Shown one piece after another: positions 37,482-48,205 of a DNA stretch of 64,000 bases. The notes under the pieces were generated by a model. It was given only the letters and a program-made list of their open reading frames with translations, did no database searches and was not told the origin of the DNA. Made by a program: the position numbers and the translations under genes. Numbering within the stretch: the first letter of the stretch is position 1; every line of letters begins with the position of its first letter. This stretch comes from Pectobacterium carotovorum (GTDB lineage Bacteria > Pseudomonadota > Gammaproteobacteria > Enterobacterales > Enterobacteriaceae): NCBI GenBank assembly GCA_016415585.1, contig CP066552.1, positions 3,844,001 through 3,908,000 on the forward strand. The letters run 5' to 3'.

Positions 37482-37907
37482 TCATTCAACCAACAATAAT
37501 TTATAAAGCGGCGGGTTTTCTTTGACCATATCAGCCAGCGTGTATTGATCCAGCTCGTGCAGAAAATTTTGTACCGCCTGTTGAAGCACCTGCTTCAAGC
37601 GACAGGCTGATGTTATGTGGCAAAAATCATGGCTACAGTTAACCAGTGTGAGCGGTTCAAGTTCTCGTACCACATCACCAATTCGGATGGTTTCTGCCGG
37701 TTTCCCCAGGCGGATACCGCCATTCTTACCACGCACGGCCATTACCAACCCAGCACGACTAAGTTGATTGATAATTTTGACCATATGATTACGGGACACG
37801 CCATACACTTCCGTTACCTCCGAAATGCTGGTCATTTTCCCACCCGGCAGTGACGCCATGTAGATGAGCGCCCGCAAACCATAATCCGTGAAACTTGTTA
37901 ACTGCAC
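37482..37907 (-). CDS. nsrR: NsrR, nitric-oxide-sensing Rrf2-family repressor
   Basis: 141 residues. DNA-binding winged helix [20 protein letters not shown]...[17 protein letters not shown] and the [2Fe-2S] cysteines at 91, 96 and 102 ([12 protein letters not shown]). Nitrosylation of the cluster relieves repression. Heads the nsrR-rnr-rlmB operon. A clear target in this window is ytfE. Confidence 0.96.
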   Translation of the reverse strand: MQLTSFTDYGLRALIYMASLPGGKMTSISEVTEVYGVSRNHMVKIINQLSRAGLVMAVRGKNGGIRLGKPAETIRIGDVVRELEPLTLVNCSHDFCHITSACRLKQVLQQAVQNFLHELDQYTLADMVKENPPLYKLLLVE

Positions 37908-38202
37908 ATAAACCTCGGATACCTCTGGGTATCATTGACTGGCGTATTGAGTACGCCCCTGAAAAACCAACGCTATTGACAGATGATAAACCAGGCACAA
38001 ACACTACGGCTAATTATTTATACCCTTTACGCTGCGAGAGACCAGCGGGATACGCCCTGTTTGCCAACACCTTTTGCTCCTGCCATATCTTTTTAATTTT
38101 ATCTCACCGCAACACAGATAACGTATTCTCTTTAGTTTCACACACCACATCCAATGATGACTGGGTTATCACCGACGAAGGCGGCGTAAGGAAAAGGACA
38201 CC

Positions 38203-39774
38203 ATGGGGTTGAAAAATATTTCTATTCGTACTGGCTTATTAACGTTATTGCTGTTAATCACCCTGCTCCTACTGATCGTCAGCGGCATGGGCGTGGTTGC
38301 CATTGAGAAGGACAGGGAAACGCTGACAGCGCAAAACCAGATTCAGGGCATTGAGCTCGGCAACCTGATGAGCGGCTATAACCAGACGCTCAGCGCAAGA
38401 GCCTCGGCAACGCTCGCCGTCAGGAAGATCGAAATTGGCCTGCTGGACGACGGTGCCAGAGAAACCGGGGTCGTAGAGAAACATCTGCGCCAATCGCAGG
38501 AAGACATCGAACGCGTGATCAAATCAGCCAATGCCGATCCCAAACAGCAGGCGCTGGCGCAGGACGTATTGAAAACCTATCAGGCCTATTTTCAGCAGGG
38601 CATGACGCCGATGCTGAGCGCACTGCAAAAACAGTATACCGACGAATACTATGAAGTTCTGGAAAAACAGCTCGGCCCGCTGAGTGAGGCCTTTGATTTG
38701 TCGATCCAGAATTTCCGACAGTATGCTCAGCAGCTTTCCGAACAGGGTCTGGCACAGTCCGAGCGCAATGAGCGCATCATGCTGCTGCTCATTGCCATTG
38801 CCAGCCTGTTATCTATCACGCTGGTGGTATTAGCCTGGGTCGCACTGCGTCACATGCTGCTCAAACCGCTGGACTATGCCATTGAGCAGTTGGAGCAGGT
38901 TGCTAGCGGTAATCTGACACGCCGCCTGATTCAAGGCGGAAACAACGAACTGGGGCGGCTCAATGATGCCATCGGCCGTATGCAAGGGGCGCTGCTGGAA
39001 TCGGTTAGCCAGGTGCGCGATGCCAGCACGCAAATCGATCTAGGTAGCCGCGAACTGTTTGAAGAAAACGCTCAGCTTTCCCAACGCACCGAGGAATCCG
39101 TTGCTGCACTGGAACAGACCGCAGCGAGCATGGAGCAACTGAGCGCGACGGTGAAACTTAATGCCGATCACGCAGAACTCGCACATCAGCTCGCCAATAA
39201 CGTCTCGAACACCAGCAGCCGCAGCAACGAGTCCGTCTGTTACGTCATTGAAAAAATGCAGGAGATCGCCACCAGCGCCAAACGCATTAATGACATTCTC
39301 AGCGTTATTGACGGCATCGCGTTCCAGACCAACATTCTGGCGCTGAACGCTTCCGTCGAGTCAGCGCGCGCAGGCGAACAAGGTAGAGGCTTTGCTGTCG
39401 TCGCCGGAGAAGTGCGTAATCTGGCGCAGCATAGCGCACAAGCGGCGAAAGAGATCCGTGCATTGATTCTAGATTCCCAAACGCGCGTGTCCGAAGGGCT
39501 TCAATTAGCCTCTAAAGCGGGTGAAACCATGGACGAAGTGACCGACGAAATCATCCGTATTACACAGCTGATGCGAGACATTTCCACCGCCACGCAAGAA
39601 CAGCATCGCGGTATTGAGCAGGTTAACGTCGCCTTCACACAGATCGATAAGGTCGCTCAGCACAACGCACAGCTCGTCAAAGCCTCATCCGCGACGACGC
39701 AGTCGCTGGAGCAGCAGTCCCAGCAGTTGATGCGGTCTATGGCGCTATTTCAGGTAGACCCTCGCCTTTCCTAA
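38203..39774 (+). CDS. Methyl-accepting chemotaxis protein 3 (Tsr-like)
   Basis: 523 residues. TM1 (LLTLLLLITLLLLIVSGMGV), helical periplasmic sensor to about 190, TM2 (IMLLLIAIASLLSITLVVLAW), HAMP, and a signalling domain whose tip reads DGIAFQTNILALNASVESA; Ser replaces the usual Ala twice. Ends MALFQVDPRLS, no CheR-binding tail. Ligand unknown. Divergent from nsrR with about 295 bp between. Confidence 0.92.
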   Translation: MGLKNISIRTGLLTLLLLITLLLLIVSGMGVVAIEKDRETLTAQNQIQGIELGNLMSGYNQTLSARASATLAVRKIEIGLLDDGARETGVVEKHLRQSQEDIERVIKSANADPKQQALAQDVLKTYQAYFQQGMTPMLSALQKQYTDEYYEVLEKQLGPLSEAFDLSIQNFRQYAQQLSEQGLAQSERNERIMLLLIAIASLLSITLVVLAWVALRHMLLKPLDYAIEQLEQVASGNLTRRLIQGGNNELGRLNDAIGRMQGALLESVSQVRDASTQIDLGSRELFEENAQLSQRTEESVAALEQTAASMEQLSATVKLNADHAELAHQLANNVSNTSSRSNESVCYVIEKMQEIATSAKRINDILSVIDGIAFQTNILALNASVESARAGEQGRGFAVVAGEVRNLAQHSAQAAKEIRALILDSQTRVSEGLQLASKAGETMDEVTDEIIRITQLMRDISTATQEQHRGIEQVNVAFTQIDKVAQHNAQLVKASSATTQSLEQQSQQLMRSMALFQVDPRLS

Positions 39775-40307
39775 TTTACAGATGTATTACACCGCCTGTG
39801 GTCAGCCCAACGCCGATCACAGGCCTTCCGCTGAATCGCCCACGCCCTATTTACGCCGCATATCCTCTCAAAAATCGAATAAATAATGACAGAAGGCAGG
39901 AACCCTCTTCCCTCTTCACACACCTATTTCATAGGTATACTTTCAGATAATTTGAGTATTATTTTTTTACCGCTATTCTCTGTTTTTACACATAAGCGTA
40001 TAAATAGAGTTTCCGCGTAAAAGCGGCAAAATCAATTACGGCAATACATTGAATAAAAAGACAATGAGAGACATCTCTTATTGGTAATATTCATCATGCG
40101 TTCTAGGTTATTAATTACCTATTAATATAATATTTATTAAATTAATTAATAGCAGGCTATTTTATTAATTCGCTCCATTGATTTTCGCGTAAAAAAGGGA
40201 GACGGTCGATCGCCCGATAACATCACAGATGGCTTCATGATAAAACGAATGCCTCTGACAACAGCGAATCAAGGGTAAAGACAGAAAGAATATAGGCAAA
40301 TATAAAC
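39775..40307. other. AT-rich intergenic region before the diguanylate cyclase
   Basis: 533 bp. Near the left end GCCTGTGGTC (39794) and GATCACAGGC (39815) form a hairpin that may end the MCP3 transcript. The rest is AT-rich with many possible promoters and no recognisable operator or gene. Confidence 0.55.
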
Positions 40308-42140
40308 ATGAATAATCAGTCAGTTGATGTTGATTTGATTACCAGGTTTGACAATGAAGCCAAACTGCACGCGCTCAATTCCGTTTATGCCATCGCCGAA
40401 TTCGACCTGGCAGGGAAATTGATTGAAGCCAATCCTCTTTTTTGCAAAATGCTGGGCTACAAAAAAGAAGACATTATTCAGAAAAACCACACGCTTTTTC
40501 TGCCAGAAGCACAGCGTCAAAAACATGAGCATTTCTGGCACGATGTAATTAAAGGGAATATTAACGCAGGGGAATTCCAACGGAAAACCCAAAAAGGAGA
40601 CATCATTTGGCTCCACGCCGCCTATACGCCCATTATTGATCATTCAGGTCGCCGCGTTGGCGTCATAAAACTGGCGCTTGATATTACTCAGGAAAAGCGT
40701 CTGATGTCGGAGCATCGGGCACAGCTAGACGCGATTGAAAATTCGCAAGGCGTGATCGAGTTTGATAAAGACGGCTATATTACTCACGTCAATAAACACT
40801 ATCTGATGCTGACGGGCTACGAAGGGAAGGAAATTCTCGGCCTGCACCACAAGTCACTCTGCGATCCTCTTTATACCGAACAAGCCGACTATCAAACATT
40901 CTGGGAAACCTTGCATCGCGGTCACCCTATCAGCGGACGATTCCACCAGTTGGGCAAAGACAGCCATTCATTCTGGATACAGGCGACCTACAGTCCGGTT
41001 ATGGATAGCGACGGTAATGTGAGAAAAATCATTAAATATGCTCACAACATCACGCAAAACGTCGAAACCGAAAAGAGAGCCCATCAGCAAGGCATCATTC
41101 TCGATATCCTGCTGTCAGTCCACGACAGCTTTCTGCTCGACCACAATCTGCCTTCCGCCTGCGATAAAGTCTTTGAGCGGCTGCTGAGCGTCACCAACAG
41201 CACCTTCGGCTTCATTGCCACATTGCAGGAAGATGAAAACGGCCAGTCGCTCTATCTTCCCGCGATATCCAGTCTTGCCTGGGATGAAGAAACCCTGACC
41301 TGGTACAGAAACCAGCGCAAAACCCACGGCGGCCTGAGGCTCCGTAAACTGGATAATCTGTTTGGTCACGTTGTTACCCACAATACCGTGGTGTGCACCA
41401 ATAACCTGTTGAGGCAAAAGGCTGGTCGGGACCTCCCGCCCATCCATCCCGCGCTGTATTCCCTGCTGGGGATTCCTATCACCCACAACGGCAAAGCGAT
41501 CGGAATGATCGCACTGGCTAACCGTCGGGAAGGTTACGATCAAACGATGGTCGAACTACTGACCCCACTGGTGAAAACACTCGGTATCATCATTCACGCC
41601 CGTTCGCTGGAAGATGAGCGTACACAGATAGAGGCCTCCTTACGCTTTAACGCGGGGCATGATTTTCTTACCGGCCTGCCAAATCGCAGCAGCTTCTTCG
41701 AACAAGCCAACGCCTTTTTTCTATACAAACAGCAAAACCAGCAGACAGATAAAAGCTGTTTGGCCATTATTGACATCGATTTATTCAAAAACATTAACGA
41801 TCAATACGGCCATCTGGCTGGCGATGCTGTCCTCAAAGAGCTGGCAATACTCATGCGCATGTCACTGCGTCTGGAAGATCTGGTCGCCCGGCTTGGGGGC
41901 GAGGAGTTCATCATACTGTTAAAAGATGTCTCTTATGAAACGGCGGTGATGACCATCGAACGTATTCGTAAAGCGATTGAGCAACACACGCTGGAATACG
42001 ATCGCCAGAATCTGCATTTCACAATCAGCGCAGGGATTGCCGCCTACTGTTCCGATCTTGCTTCCGTTGAAGACTGGATTCAGTTAGCCGATGCAAACCT
42101 CTATGCAGCTAAACGGCAAGGGCGCAACTGTGTGAAATAA
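40308..42140 (+). CDS. PAS-PAS-GAF-GGDEF diguanylate cyclase
   Basis: 610 residues, no membrane segments, so a cytoplasmic c-di-GMP synthase. Two PAS/PAC units (about 20-140 and 145-260: GKLIEANPLFCKMLGY, GVIEFDKDGYITHVNKHY), then a GAF-like domain (about 270-430), then GGDEF (about 445-610: DFLTGLPNRSSF, AIIDIDLFKNIND, active site RLGGEEF). The inhibitory I-site RLED lies exactly five residues upstream of GGEEF, so product inhibition is expected. Likely to couple redox or small-molecule sensing to motility/biofilm decisions. Its 3' end overlaps the convergent pilT-like gene by 32 bp. Confidence 0.93.
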   Translation: MNNQSVDVDLITRFDNEAKLHALNSVYAIAEFDLAGKLIEANPLFCKMLGYKKEDIIQKNHTLFLPEAQRQKHEHFWHDVIKGNINAGEFQRKTQKGDIIWLHAAYTPIIDHSGRRVGVIKLALDITQEKRLMSEHRAQLDAIENSQGVIEFDKDGYITHVNKHYLMLTGYEGKEILGLHHKSLCDPLYTEQADYQTFWETLHRGHPISGRFHQLGKDSHSFWIQATYSPVMDSDGNVRKIIKYAHNITQNVETEKRAHQQGIILDILLSVHDSFLLDHNLPSACDKVFERLLSVTNSTFGFIATLQEDENGQSLYLPAISSLAWDEETLTWYRNQRKTHGGLRLRKLDNLFGHVVTHNTVVCTNNLLRQKAGRDLPPIHPALYSLLGIPITHNGKAIGMIALANRREGYDQTMVELLTPLVKTLGIIIHARSLEDERTQIEASLRFNAGHDFLTGLPNRSSFFEQANAFFLYKQQNQQTDKSCLAIIDIDLFKNINDQYGHLAGDAVLKELAILMRMSLRLEDLVARLGGEEFIILLKDVSYETAVMTIERIRKAIEQHTLEYDRQNLHFTISAGIAAYCSDLASVEDWIQLADANLYAAKRQGRNCVK

Positions 42141-43125
42141 GCCCATCCCGACAGCGCTGCTGGTAGCTTTGTTCGAACGTTTGCATTCCCGCGGCCCCCC
42201 CCGTTTGAATCAGTCCGGGAAGCTGGTGCGTTTTCCCTTCCCGAATCAGGTTGCTGACTGCCGCTGTCGCCGTCAGCACTTCATAGAGCGCAATACGGCC
42301 ACCGTGTGCCGCAGGCAGTAACGTTTGCGTCACTATCGCCTGTAAACAGGTAGCTAACTGGCTGCGAACATAGGCTTTCTCTTCGCCGGGAAAGACGTCA
42401 ATCAGACGGTCAACCGCCTGGGATGCACTGCGTGTATGCAGCGTTGATAGCACCAAATGGCCCGTTTCCGCTGCCGTCAGCGCCAGCCGAATCGTCTCTG
42501 TATCACGCAGTTCACCCAGCAGAATGACATCAGGATCTTCCCTCAATGCCGCGCGTAGCGCCTGCGAAAAAGACGCGCTGTGCGTACCAATCTCCCGCTG
42601 CTGAATCAGGCAGCGTCGACTGTAATGAATAAACTCGATCGGATCCTCCAGCGTGATCACATGACGATCGCTACTGTCGTTTAATACCCCGATCATTGCC
42701 GCCAGCGTTGTGGATTTACCGCTGCCCGTCGCGCCGGTAATCAGGAGTAGTCCGTTTGGTTTTTCCAGCAGCGTCGATAGAACAGGTGGCGCATGCAGCT
42801 CGTCCAGTGAAGGCTGAACAGACGGAATAATGCGCAGCGCCGCAGACAGCCCTTCCCGCTGGCGAAACACGTTCACTCGCAGGCGTCGTCCATCGGGTAG
42901 CATTAACGCGCCATCCACCTGCCCCATCAGCCGTAGTTGCTCGCTCTGAACCGGTTCAAGCCAGGCGTCGCACCATTGCGCCACCTGCTCCGGCGTTAAA
43001 CGTGGTAAGGTATTTTCAGGTTGTATCCGCCCATCCACACGCAGTACTGGCGGATGCCCGCTACAAAGGTGCAGATCCGAGGCATTATGTTTTACACTAC
43101 GCGCTATCCACTCATCCAATTCCAT
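42109..43125 (-). CDS. yggR: PilT-like type IV pilus retraction ATPase (YggR)
   Basis: 338-residue hexameric secretion ATPase. Walker A ATGSGKSTTLAAMIG, Asp-box LEDPIEF, Walker B PDVILLGELRDTETI and His-box TGHLVLSTLHT are all present; the N-terminal PAS-like domain starts MELDEWIARSVKHNASDLHL. No pilin genes are nearby. Divergent from yggS with a 21-bp gap. Confidence 0.92.
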   Translation of the reverse strand: MELDEWIARSVKHNASDLHLCSGHPPVLRVDGRIQPENTLPRLTPEQVAQWCDAWLEPVQSEQLRLMGQVDGALMLPDGRRLRVNVFRQREGLSAALRIIPSVQPSLDELHAPPVLSTLLEKPNGLLLITGATGSGKSTTLAAMIGVLNDSSDRHVITLEDPIEFIHYSRRCLIQQREIGTHSASFSQALRAALREDPDVILLGELRDTETIRLALTAAETGHLVLSTLHTRSASQAVDRLIDVFPGEEKAYVRSQLATCLQAIVTQTLLPAAHGGRIALYEVLTATAAVSNLIREGKTHQLPGLIQTGGAAGMQTFEQSYQQRCRDGLISHSCALAV

Positions 43126-43146
43126 AGATTAACCTCCTGAATAACC

Positions 43147-43860
43147 ATGACGACAATCCAGCAGAATCTACAGGTCATCCGGCAGCAAATCGCCACCGCC
43201 GCTGTGCATTGCGCACGGGCACCAGAAGAAATTACACTACTTGCAGTCAGTAAAACCAAACCTGTGAGCGCGATCGAAGAAGCCATTGCGGCAGGGCAAC
43301 GTGCGTTTGGCGAGAACTATGTTCAGGAAGGCGTAGAGAAGATTCACTATTTCCAGGAAAACCACCCGGATACACAGCTGGAATGGCACTTTATCGGCCC
43401 GTTACAGTCAAATAAAAGTCGGCTGGTAGCAGAGCATTTTGATTGGTTTCACACTGTGGATAAGCTGCGCATCGCACAGCGTCTGAGCGAACAGCGCCCG
43501 GCAACGTCGCCACCGTTAAATGTGTTATTGCAGATTAATATCAGCAATGAAGCGAGCAAATCCGGCATTATGGTGGATGAATTAGCAGGGCTCGCCGCCA
43601 GCGTCGCCGCGCTGCCTAACCTGCGCCTACGTGGCCTGATGGCGATTCCGGCACCGGAAACCGATGATGAACAGCAGTTAGCCGTTTTCAAACAAATGGC
43701 CGCGCTGTTCCAAACGTTGTCCATCACTTATCCGCATATTGATACACTCTCTATGGGGATGACGAACGACATGCGTGCAGCAATTACCGCTGGCAGCACG
43801 CTGGTACGCATCGGTACGGCAATCTTTGGCACACGGGACTATTCAACAAAAAGCGCATAA
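43147..43860 (+). CDS. yggS: YggS, pyridoxal-phosphate homeostasis protein
   Basis: 237 residues, fold-type III PLP-binding protein without known catalysis that balances B6 vitamers. The PLP lysine is in LLAVSKTKPVSAI near residue 36; other hallmarks are FGENYVQEG, WHFIGPLQSNK and LSMGMTNDMRAAI...STLVRIGTAIFG. First of a conserved run yggS-proC-yggT-yggU-rdgB-hemW. Confidence 0.96.
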   Translation: MTTIQQNLQVIRQQIATAAVHCARAPEEITLLAVSKTKPVSAIEEAIAAGQRAFGENYVQEGVEKIHYFQENHPDTQLEWHFIGPLQSNKSRLVAEHFDWFHTVDKLRIAQRLSEQRPATSPPLNVLLQINISNEASKSGIMVDELAGLAASVAALPNLRLRGLMAIPAPETDDEQQLAVFKQMAALFQTLSITYPHIDTLSMGMTNDMRAAITAGSTLVRIGTAIFGTRDYSTKSA

Positions 43861-43910
43861 ACCGCAGAGGCACGTCATCTTTAACAAACAGGTGAGCAAC
43901 GAGGATGCAG

Positions 43911-44732
43911 ATGCAGCAACGTAAAATAGCGTTTATTGGTGCCGGAAACATGGCGCAAGCCATTATTACCGGGTTGGTCAACGGCGGTTATCCCGCCCAA
44001 CACATCAGTGTCTGCGCACCTTCGGGTAAAAACCGCGATGCGCTGGCTGCACAATATGGCGTCATCAGCAGCGCGGATAATGTCCGCTGCGCTCAGGAAG
44101 CGGACGTCATTGTTTTGGCTGTCAAACCGCAAATGATGGCAACAGTGTGCGAACCACTGCATGAGCAAGTCAACTTCTCCGGTAAGCTGGTGCTCTCAAT
44201 TGCGGCAGGTATCAGCATTGCCCGTTTTCAGGCAATGTTGGGAGAACCATTGAATATCGTGCGGATTATGCCAAACACGCCGTCTCTGGTCGGCAAAGGC
44301 ATGAGCGGGATGTATGCCCCCGCCTCCGTCAGTCAGGCAGATAAAGACTTCACCGCACAGCTGATGCAGAGCGTCGGTAAAATTTGCTGGGTGGATAGCG
44401 AACAAGGTATTAACGGTGTGATCGCCGCAGCGGGCAGCGCACCGGCCTATTTCTTCCTGTTTATGGAAGCGATGCAGCAGGAATCCATCCGTCAGGGGTT
44501 CAGCCAGGCAACGGCTCGCCTACTGGTGCAACAGGCCGCGTCCGGCGCTGCCGCACTGGTTGAAGCCAATCCCGATACGCCGCTATCGACACTGCGGGAA
44601 AATGTGACGTCCAAGGGCGGTACCACAGCAGAAGCCTTACGGGTATTTAACGAACAGCAGTTGACGCAAACCGTGGCTGAAGCCATGCAGGCGGCAATTG
44701 CTCGCGCACAGGAAATGGAAACGCTTTTTTAA
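43911..44732 (+). CDS. proC: Pyrroline-5-carboxylate reductase ProC
   Basis: Final step of proline biosynthesis, P5C to proline with NAD(P)H. Rossmann GAGNMAQAIITGL at the N-terminus, VRIMPNTPSLVGKG, and the C-terminal signature AAGSAPAYFFLFMEAM...LRENVTSKGGTTAEALRVF. 273 residues. Start set at ATG 43911 because GAGG at 43901 sits at proper spacing; ATG 43905 is too close to it. Confidence 0.96.
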   Translation: MQQRKIAFIGAGNMAQAIITGLVNGGYPAQHISVCAPSGKNRDALAAQYGVISSADNVRCAQEADVIVLAVKPQMMATVCEPLHEQVNFSGKLVLSIAAGISIARFQAMLGEPLNIVRIMPNTPSLVGKGMSGMYAPASVSQADKDFTAQLMQSVGKICWVDSEQGINGVIAAAGSAPAYFFLFMEAMQQESIRQGFSQATARLLVQQAASGAAALVEANPDTPLSTLRENVTSKGGTTAEALRVFNEQQLTQTVAEAMQAAIARAQEMETLF

Positions 44733-44781
44733 CCAAAGCGGGTTCCCCGATTCTTTATCTCATTAAGGAAAAGACGTACTT

Positions 44782-45336
44782 ATGCTCACCCTGACTTTTC
44801 TGGTCAAAACGCTGGTCGACCTCTATGTAATGGTCCTGCTGCTACGCATCTGGATGCAGTGGTCACGCAGCGATTTCTATAACCCGCTATCGCAATTTGT
44901 CGTCAAAATCACCCAGCCGATTGTCGGGCCACTGCGCCGCATTCTGCCGTCGTTAGGGCCGATTGACAGCGCCTCGCTGCTGCTGGCCTTTATTCTCACG
45001 ACGATCAAATACCCGTTACTGCTGTTGATTCAGGTTGGCGCGATCTCCCTTAGCCCAATGAACCTGCTGGTCGGGCTCATTTCGCTAATTAAATCCGCGG
45101 GCTATCTGGTTTTCTGGGTCATCATCATCCGTTCGATTATGAGCTGGGTCAGCCAGGGCCGTAGCCCAATCGAGTATCTGCTGCATCAGTTGACCGAACC
45201 GCTGATGGCGCCGCTCCGCCGCATTATTCCGGTTATGGGCGGCATCGATTTCTCCGCGATGGCGGTGATTCTGATTCTGTATATGCTCAACTATCTGGGC
45301 ATGGACCTATTCCCGGGGCTGTGGTTCCTGCTGTGA
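44782..45336 (+). CDS. yggT: YggT family membrane protein
   Basis: 184 residues made of two related halves, each with hydrophobic spans and an RxxxP-type loop: [21 protein letters not shown] and [18 protein letters not shown]. Family linked to osmotic stress and division-associated functions; exact role unknown. TAAGGAAAAG precedes the ATG. Confidence 0.93.
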   Translation: MLTLTFLVKTLVDLYVMVLLLRIWMQWSRSDFYNPLSQFVVKITQPIVGPLRRILPSLGPIDSASLLLAFILTTIKYPLLLLIQVGAISLSPMNLLVGLISLIKSAGYLVFWVIIIRSIMSWVSQGRSPIEYLLHQLTEPLMAPLRRIIPVMGGIDFSAMAVILILYMLNYLGMDLFPGLWFLL

Positions 45337-45623
45337 GTGCCATTACCCGCCACGGCGATGCGCTGGTGATTCGGCTGTATATTCAGCCGAAAGCCAGCCG
45401 GGATCAGATCGTGGGTTTGCATGGCGACGAACTAAAAGTCGCCATCACCGCACCACCAGTTGATGGGCAGGCCAATGCCCATTTGACCAAATTTCTCGCC
45501 AAACAGTTTCGAGTCGCCAAGAGTCTGGTCGTGATTGAAAAAGGCGAACTCGGACGGCATAAACAGATTAGAATTACCCATCCGCAACACATCCCGGCTG
45601 ACGTCGCGGGCTTCATTGAATAA
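45333..45623 (+). CDS. yggU: YggU family protein (DUF167)
   Basis: 96 residues, matching E. coli Ygg[41 protein letters not shown] and [16 protein letters not shown] start (GTGAGTGCC) overlapping the yggT stop by four bases, the same arrangement as in E. coli. Function unknown. Confidence 0.94.
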   Translation: MSAITRHGDALVIRLYIQPKASRDQIVGLHGDELKVAITAPPVDGQANAHLTKFLAKQFRVAKSLVVIEKGELGRHKQIRITHPQHIPADVAGFIE

Positions 45624-45654
45624 ACACGATTGAATAAATACGCAGGACAAGACG

Positions 45655-46248
45655 ATGCAAAAAGTGGTTTTGGCTACCGGAAACCCCGGTAAAGTGCGCG
45701 AGCTCGCCAGCTTGCTGGCCGATTTCGGTCTGGATATTGTGGCTCAGACTGAGCTAGGTGTGGATTCCGCCGAAGAAACCGGCCTGACCTTTATCGAAAA
45801 CGCCATCCTGAAAGCACGTCATGCGGCACAAATCACAGGATTGCCGGCGATTGCCGATGATTCCGGTCTGGCTGTCGATGCGCTGGGCGGTGCACCGGGC
45901 ATTTACTCGGCACGCTACGCGGGTGTGGATGCCAGCGACCAGCAAAATCTGGATAAGCTGCTGCTGACGCTAAAAGACGTACCAGACGAACAGCGCCACG
46001 CCAGCTTCCACTGCGTGCTGGTGTATCTGCGCCACGCGGAAGACCCGACGCCGATTGTCTGCCACGGTAGCTGGCAAGGAGTGCTGACGCATGAAGCCGC
46101 GGGCAGCGGTGGCTTCGGCTATGACCCGATCTTCTTCGTGCCAGAGCTGGGTAAAACGGCAGCGGAACTGACGCGTGAAGAGAAGAACGCACAGTCTCAC
46201 CGTGGCCAGGCGCTGCGCCTGTTGCTGGATGCGCTACGCAATGCTTAA
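45655..46248 (+). CDS. rdgB: dITP/XTP pyrophosphatase RdgB
   Basis: 197 residues. Removes non-canonical purine triphosphates (dITP, XTP) from the nucleotide pool. HAM1 signature: [51 protein letters not shown] and [12 protein letters not shown]. Last 8 bp overlap hemW. Confidence 0.97.
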   Translation: MQKVVLATGNPGKVRELASLLADFGLDIVAQTELGVDSAEETGLTFIENAILKARHAAQITGLPAIADDSGLAVDALGGAPGIYSARYAGVDASDQQNLDKLLLTLKDVPDEQRHASFHCVLVYLRHAEDPTPIVCHGSWQGVLTHEAAGSGGFGYDPIFFVPELGKTAAELTREEKNAQSHRGQALRLLLDALRNA

Positions 46249-47377
46249 GCTTCCCCCGCTCAGCCTGTACATTCATATTCCGTGGTGCGTACAGAAGTGT
46301 CCATATTGCGACTTCAACTCGCATGCGCTGAAAGGCGACGTGCCGCATCAGGAATATGTCGATCATCTACTGGCAGATCTGGATGCTGATTTGCCGCTAG
46401 CAAGCGGTCGTGAACTGCACTCGATCTTTATCGGCGGCGGCACGCCCAGCCTGCTGAGCGCGGAAGCGATGCAGGCACTGCTCGATGGCGTTCGGGCGAG
46501 AATTCCGTTAACGCCGGATGCCGAAATTACGATGGAAGCCAATCCCGGTACGGTTGAAGCCGAGCGTTTCAGCGGTTATCAGCACGCGGGAATTAATCGT
46601 ATCTCCATCGGCGTTCAGAGTTTTGATCCGCAGAAACTGACACGCCTCGGGCGTATTCACGGTCCGGCCGAGGCCAGATGCGCAGCACAGTTGGCGACCG
46701 GGCTGGGATTACGCAGCTTTAATCTGGATCTGATGCACGGCTTGCCGGATCAATCGTTGGACGAAGCACTGGACGACCTGCGTCAGGCCATTGCGCTCAA
46801 TCCACCGCATTTATCGTGGTATCAGCTGACCATCGAACCCAATACGCTGTTTAGCTCGCGCCCACCTACACTACCGGATGATGACGCGCTGTGGGACATC
46901 TACGAGCAGGGTCACACGTTACTGAGCGCTGCGGGTTACCAACAGTATGAAACCTCTGCCTATGCCAAACTAGGCTACCAGTGCCAGCACAACCTGAACT
47001 ACTGGCGCTTCGGTGACTATTTGGGAATTGGCTGTGGCGCGCACGGCAAGCTGACCTTCAACGACGGGCGCATTCTTCGTACGGTAAAAATCCGCCATCC
47101 TCGCGGCTATATGCAAGGCGCCTATCTGGATAAGCAACACGACGTCGCCAATGACGATCGGCCATTTGAGTTTTTCATGAACCGCTTTCGCCTGCTGGAA
47201 GCCGCTCCACGTGAGGATTTCACCGCGTATACCGGTCTGGAAGAACACAGCATTCGCCCGATGTTGGAACAGGCGCTGGCACAAGGCTATCTGACGGAAA
47301 CTGCCACACACTGGCAAATCACCGAACACGGAAAACTGTTTTTGAATTCCCTGCTGGAACTGTTTCTGAATGAATAA
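46241..47377 (+). CDS. hemW: HemW, radical-SAM haem chaperone
   Basis: 378 residues. Radical SAM CxxxCxxC cluster in [13 protein letters not shown], then [30 protein letters not shown] and [12 protein letters not shown]. HemN-like but lacks oxygen-independent coproporphyrinogen oxidase-specific features; family delivers haem. Start ATG 46241 ([10 protein letters not shown]) inside the end of rdgB, giving translational coupling. Confidence 0.94.
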   Translation: MLKLPPLSLYIHIPWCVQKCPYCDFNSHALKGDVPHQEYVDHLLADLDADLPLASGRELHSIFIGGGTPSLLSAEAMQALLDGVRARIPLTPDAEITMEANPGTVEAERFSGYQHAGINRISIGVQSFDPQKLTRLGRIHGPAEARCAAQLATGLGLRSFNLDLMHGLPDQSLDEALDDLRQAIALNPPHLSWYQLTIEPNTLFSSRPPTLPDDDALWDIYEQGHTLLSAAGYQQYETSAYAKLGYQCQHNLNYWRFGDYLGIGCGAHGKLTFNDGRILRTVKIRHPRGYMQGAYLDKQHDVANDDRPFEFFMNRFRLLEAAPREDFTAYTGLEEHSIRPMLEQALAQGYLTETATHWQITEHGKLFLNSLLELFLNE

Positions 47378-48205
47378 TAGCTCTATTTTTATTCATATCT
47401 TTACCTGAAAACAAGAACATAACGCGTTCATTCAAGAAAAATACCTTCACATGGCATGATAGAGGTGGCATATTTTTTGTCGCCTCTATCAGCCCTATCT
47501 GTGAGTGATAATCTGCTATATTTCAAACCGAATATATTGGCTTTACCAACAGATGTAACCTCTTGATAACTAATAAGCATCATTAATAAAGCGTTCCTTT
47601 CAACCAGTGCTATCGACCGCCTAAAATCGATTTATCATGAGGTTACATTCAAATTGCGCAAAATATTTAGCCATAAGTCGACGCAAAAACAGATATCCCT
47701 CCCAATTCCCCCTCGATACCTAAAAAACGCTCTATGATTAAATCCCATCCATGAGCCACACGATGAAATGACAATGACGATATAAAAAATAATTAACTTG
47801 ATAATAATTTTTATTAAAATAAGAAGTTAATTAAATAATTAAAAGTTAGCGAACTACTAACGTGAAAAACATAACAACAAAAAATAATTAACAAAAAAAC
47901 ATTCATTTTTTAAAACACCACGACTACACTAAAAGGTAATTTCATAAACGAGAATAAATAATTACCCTCATGCATTTATGCGGCAAGCACAATGAGAAAA
48001 ATAACAATGAAAAACATAAAGTTAAGGTCTTCACCTACCTTTTAATAACAAAGTAAAACATGGATAAAAACTCAAATAACAGAAGCAATTAATTAAAAAA
48101 AAGACAAACATTTCAACTAGTTGGGTATTTAAGATGGTATAACAATCACATTATCACCTTTGATTAATAAAGAAAATATGCTTTTCGCTTTCAGGAGAAA
48201 AAATC
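47378..48205. other. AT-rich intergenic region, 828 bp
   Basis: Contains an imperfect stem at about 47459-47490 (GATAGAGGTGG / CGCCTCTATC), which may end the hemW transcript, then long A/T runs. No ORF longer than a few codons with a convincing ribosome site. Such composition is typical of horizontally acquired or H-NS-silenced DNA (inference). Confidence 0.6.
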